From positions 620,001-684,000 of the forward strand of contig NZ_JASISV010000001.1 in assembly GCF_030063305.1 (NCBI RefSeq): 64,000 bases of DNA. The letters run 5' to 3'. The notes below the pieces were generated by a model. That model was not told the origin of the DNA and searched no databases. It worked only from the letters and a program-made list of their open reading frames with translations. Numbering within the stretch: position 1 is the first letter of the stretch; the number at the start of each line of letters is the position of its first letter. This stretch comes from Salinibacterium sp. G-O1. GTDB lineage: Bacteria; Actinomycetota; Actinomycetes; Actinomycetales; Microbacteriaceae. This document shows, in pieces, positions 63,724 to 64,000 of the stretch. Both the position numbers and the translations under genes were made by a program.

Positions 63724-63788
63724 TGCGGCTGCGGTCTCTCTGCCCATCGGGCGAGACTCGATGTGCTCGGCCAGAACAGGAAGTGCAC

Positions 63789-63947
63789 ATGACAAAGCTG
63801 GCGAAACTGCTGCACGACAAGGTGCTGCACGATGAGGAGGGAGCGGCGACCGCTGAGTACGCCATCGCGACGATGGCAACTGTTGGACGTTTAGGGCGTA
63901 CTTCAGTGGGCGTAAAGGTCACCGAAAGCGCGTTCAAGGGCGATTAG
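63789..63947 (+). pseudogene. DUF4244 (pilin-like) ORF with family sequence lost after residue 30
   Basis: From the ATG at 63789 the product starts MTKLAKLLHDKVLHDEEGAA, followed by TAEYAIATMA, the conserved prepilin-like start of the DUF4244 family found in actinobacterial tad clusters. Normally a hydrophobic helix of about 20 residues follows directly. Here the sequence turns hydrophilic (TVGRLGRTSVGVK) and stops at residue 52, so no membrane or pilin helix is encoded. The break near 63877 could be an insertion boundary, a deletion or an assembly join. The final 120 bases match nothing I recognise. Confidence 0.6.
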
Positions 63948-64000
63948 GTGCAGCATTGCTCCTCGTCGCACGCCTGCCATTGGGTGCTTAGCGTGGTAGC

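Overview
The window is a high-GC, densely packed actinobacterial chromosome segment. GTG and TTG starts are frequent, and ATGA/GTGA stop-start overlaps are common. At least thirteen genes have a TAnnnT -10 hexamer ending exactly 6 nt before the start codon, which indicates leaderless mRNAs. Gene content (GuaB3, KhtT/KhtU-type antiporter, DUF3817, the perM-purN-purH order, sucCD near pcrA, a 6C small RNA beside tad genes) points to Actinomycetota, probably Microbacteriaceae. The family-level placement is inference. No rRNA, CRISPR array, prophage or complete insertion sequence was seen, and there is one tRNA (Pro, CGG).

Layout. 1-9634: purine and membrane housekeeping, with partial guaB, a MalY-type aminotransferase, guaB3-glpD, a K+/H+ antiporter pair, SURF1, a DUF3817 protein and guaA. 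9727-13082: two overlapping dynamin-like membrane GTPases. 13141-16830: Bax-inhibitor-1 membrane protein, a small membrane protein with a zinc-ribbon partner, a glycerophosphodiesterase, and a DUF559 nuclease-fold gene bracketed by two copies of a long hairpin repeat. 17065-22962: pcrA helicase and an RNB ribonuclease, an MFS exporter and an MpaB-like protein. 23292-25359: sucC-sucD. 25438-31491: a 2017-residue secreted alpha-amylase/pullulanase fusion with a LacI-type operator upstream. 31660-34225: two VOC proteins and a secreted S33 peptidase lipoprotein. 34323-37759: perM-purN-purH. 37808-39016: a membrane domain fused to a dimethylargininase. 39182-42792: a heterodimeric ABC exporter. 42803-46024: a VOC protein, GNAT and alkyltransferase-like genes, icd, and a YdeI-family gene. 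46065-48845: an extracytoplasmic flavin electron-transfer module (FMN lipoprotein, ApbE, RnfD-like/ferredoxin-reductase fusion). 48953-52689: SGNH lipoprotein, mqo, an orphan response regulator and tdk. 52872-57188: tRNA-Pro, a metallophosphoesterase behind a class A PBP, then a DUF4177 protein and RidA. 57185-60669: a MurE-like ligase convergent with acs. 60754-63947: 6C RNA, tadA, tadB/C, a methyltransferase, and a DUF4244 pilin-like ORF that loses its family sequence near the window end.

How the genes fit together. Much of the window is central carbon metabolism (sucCD, icd, mqo, acs, glpD) and purine synthesis (purNH, guaB, guaA). Envelope functions recur (PBP, MurE-like ligase, ABC exporter, lipoproteins, dynamins, tad pilus).

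The strongest unexplained signals are non-coding. They are the paired CAAATGAAGGAGA hairpins around the DUF559 gene, two further unrelated long-arm hairpins at 23018-23075 and 52727-52788, and several sharp palindromes in promoters. The most unusual protein architectures are the membrane-dimethylargininase fusion, the giant amylopullulanase, and enzymes with altered active-site residues (GuaB3 Cys to Ser, RNB Asp to Gln, MurE-like DNPR to DDVH).
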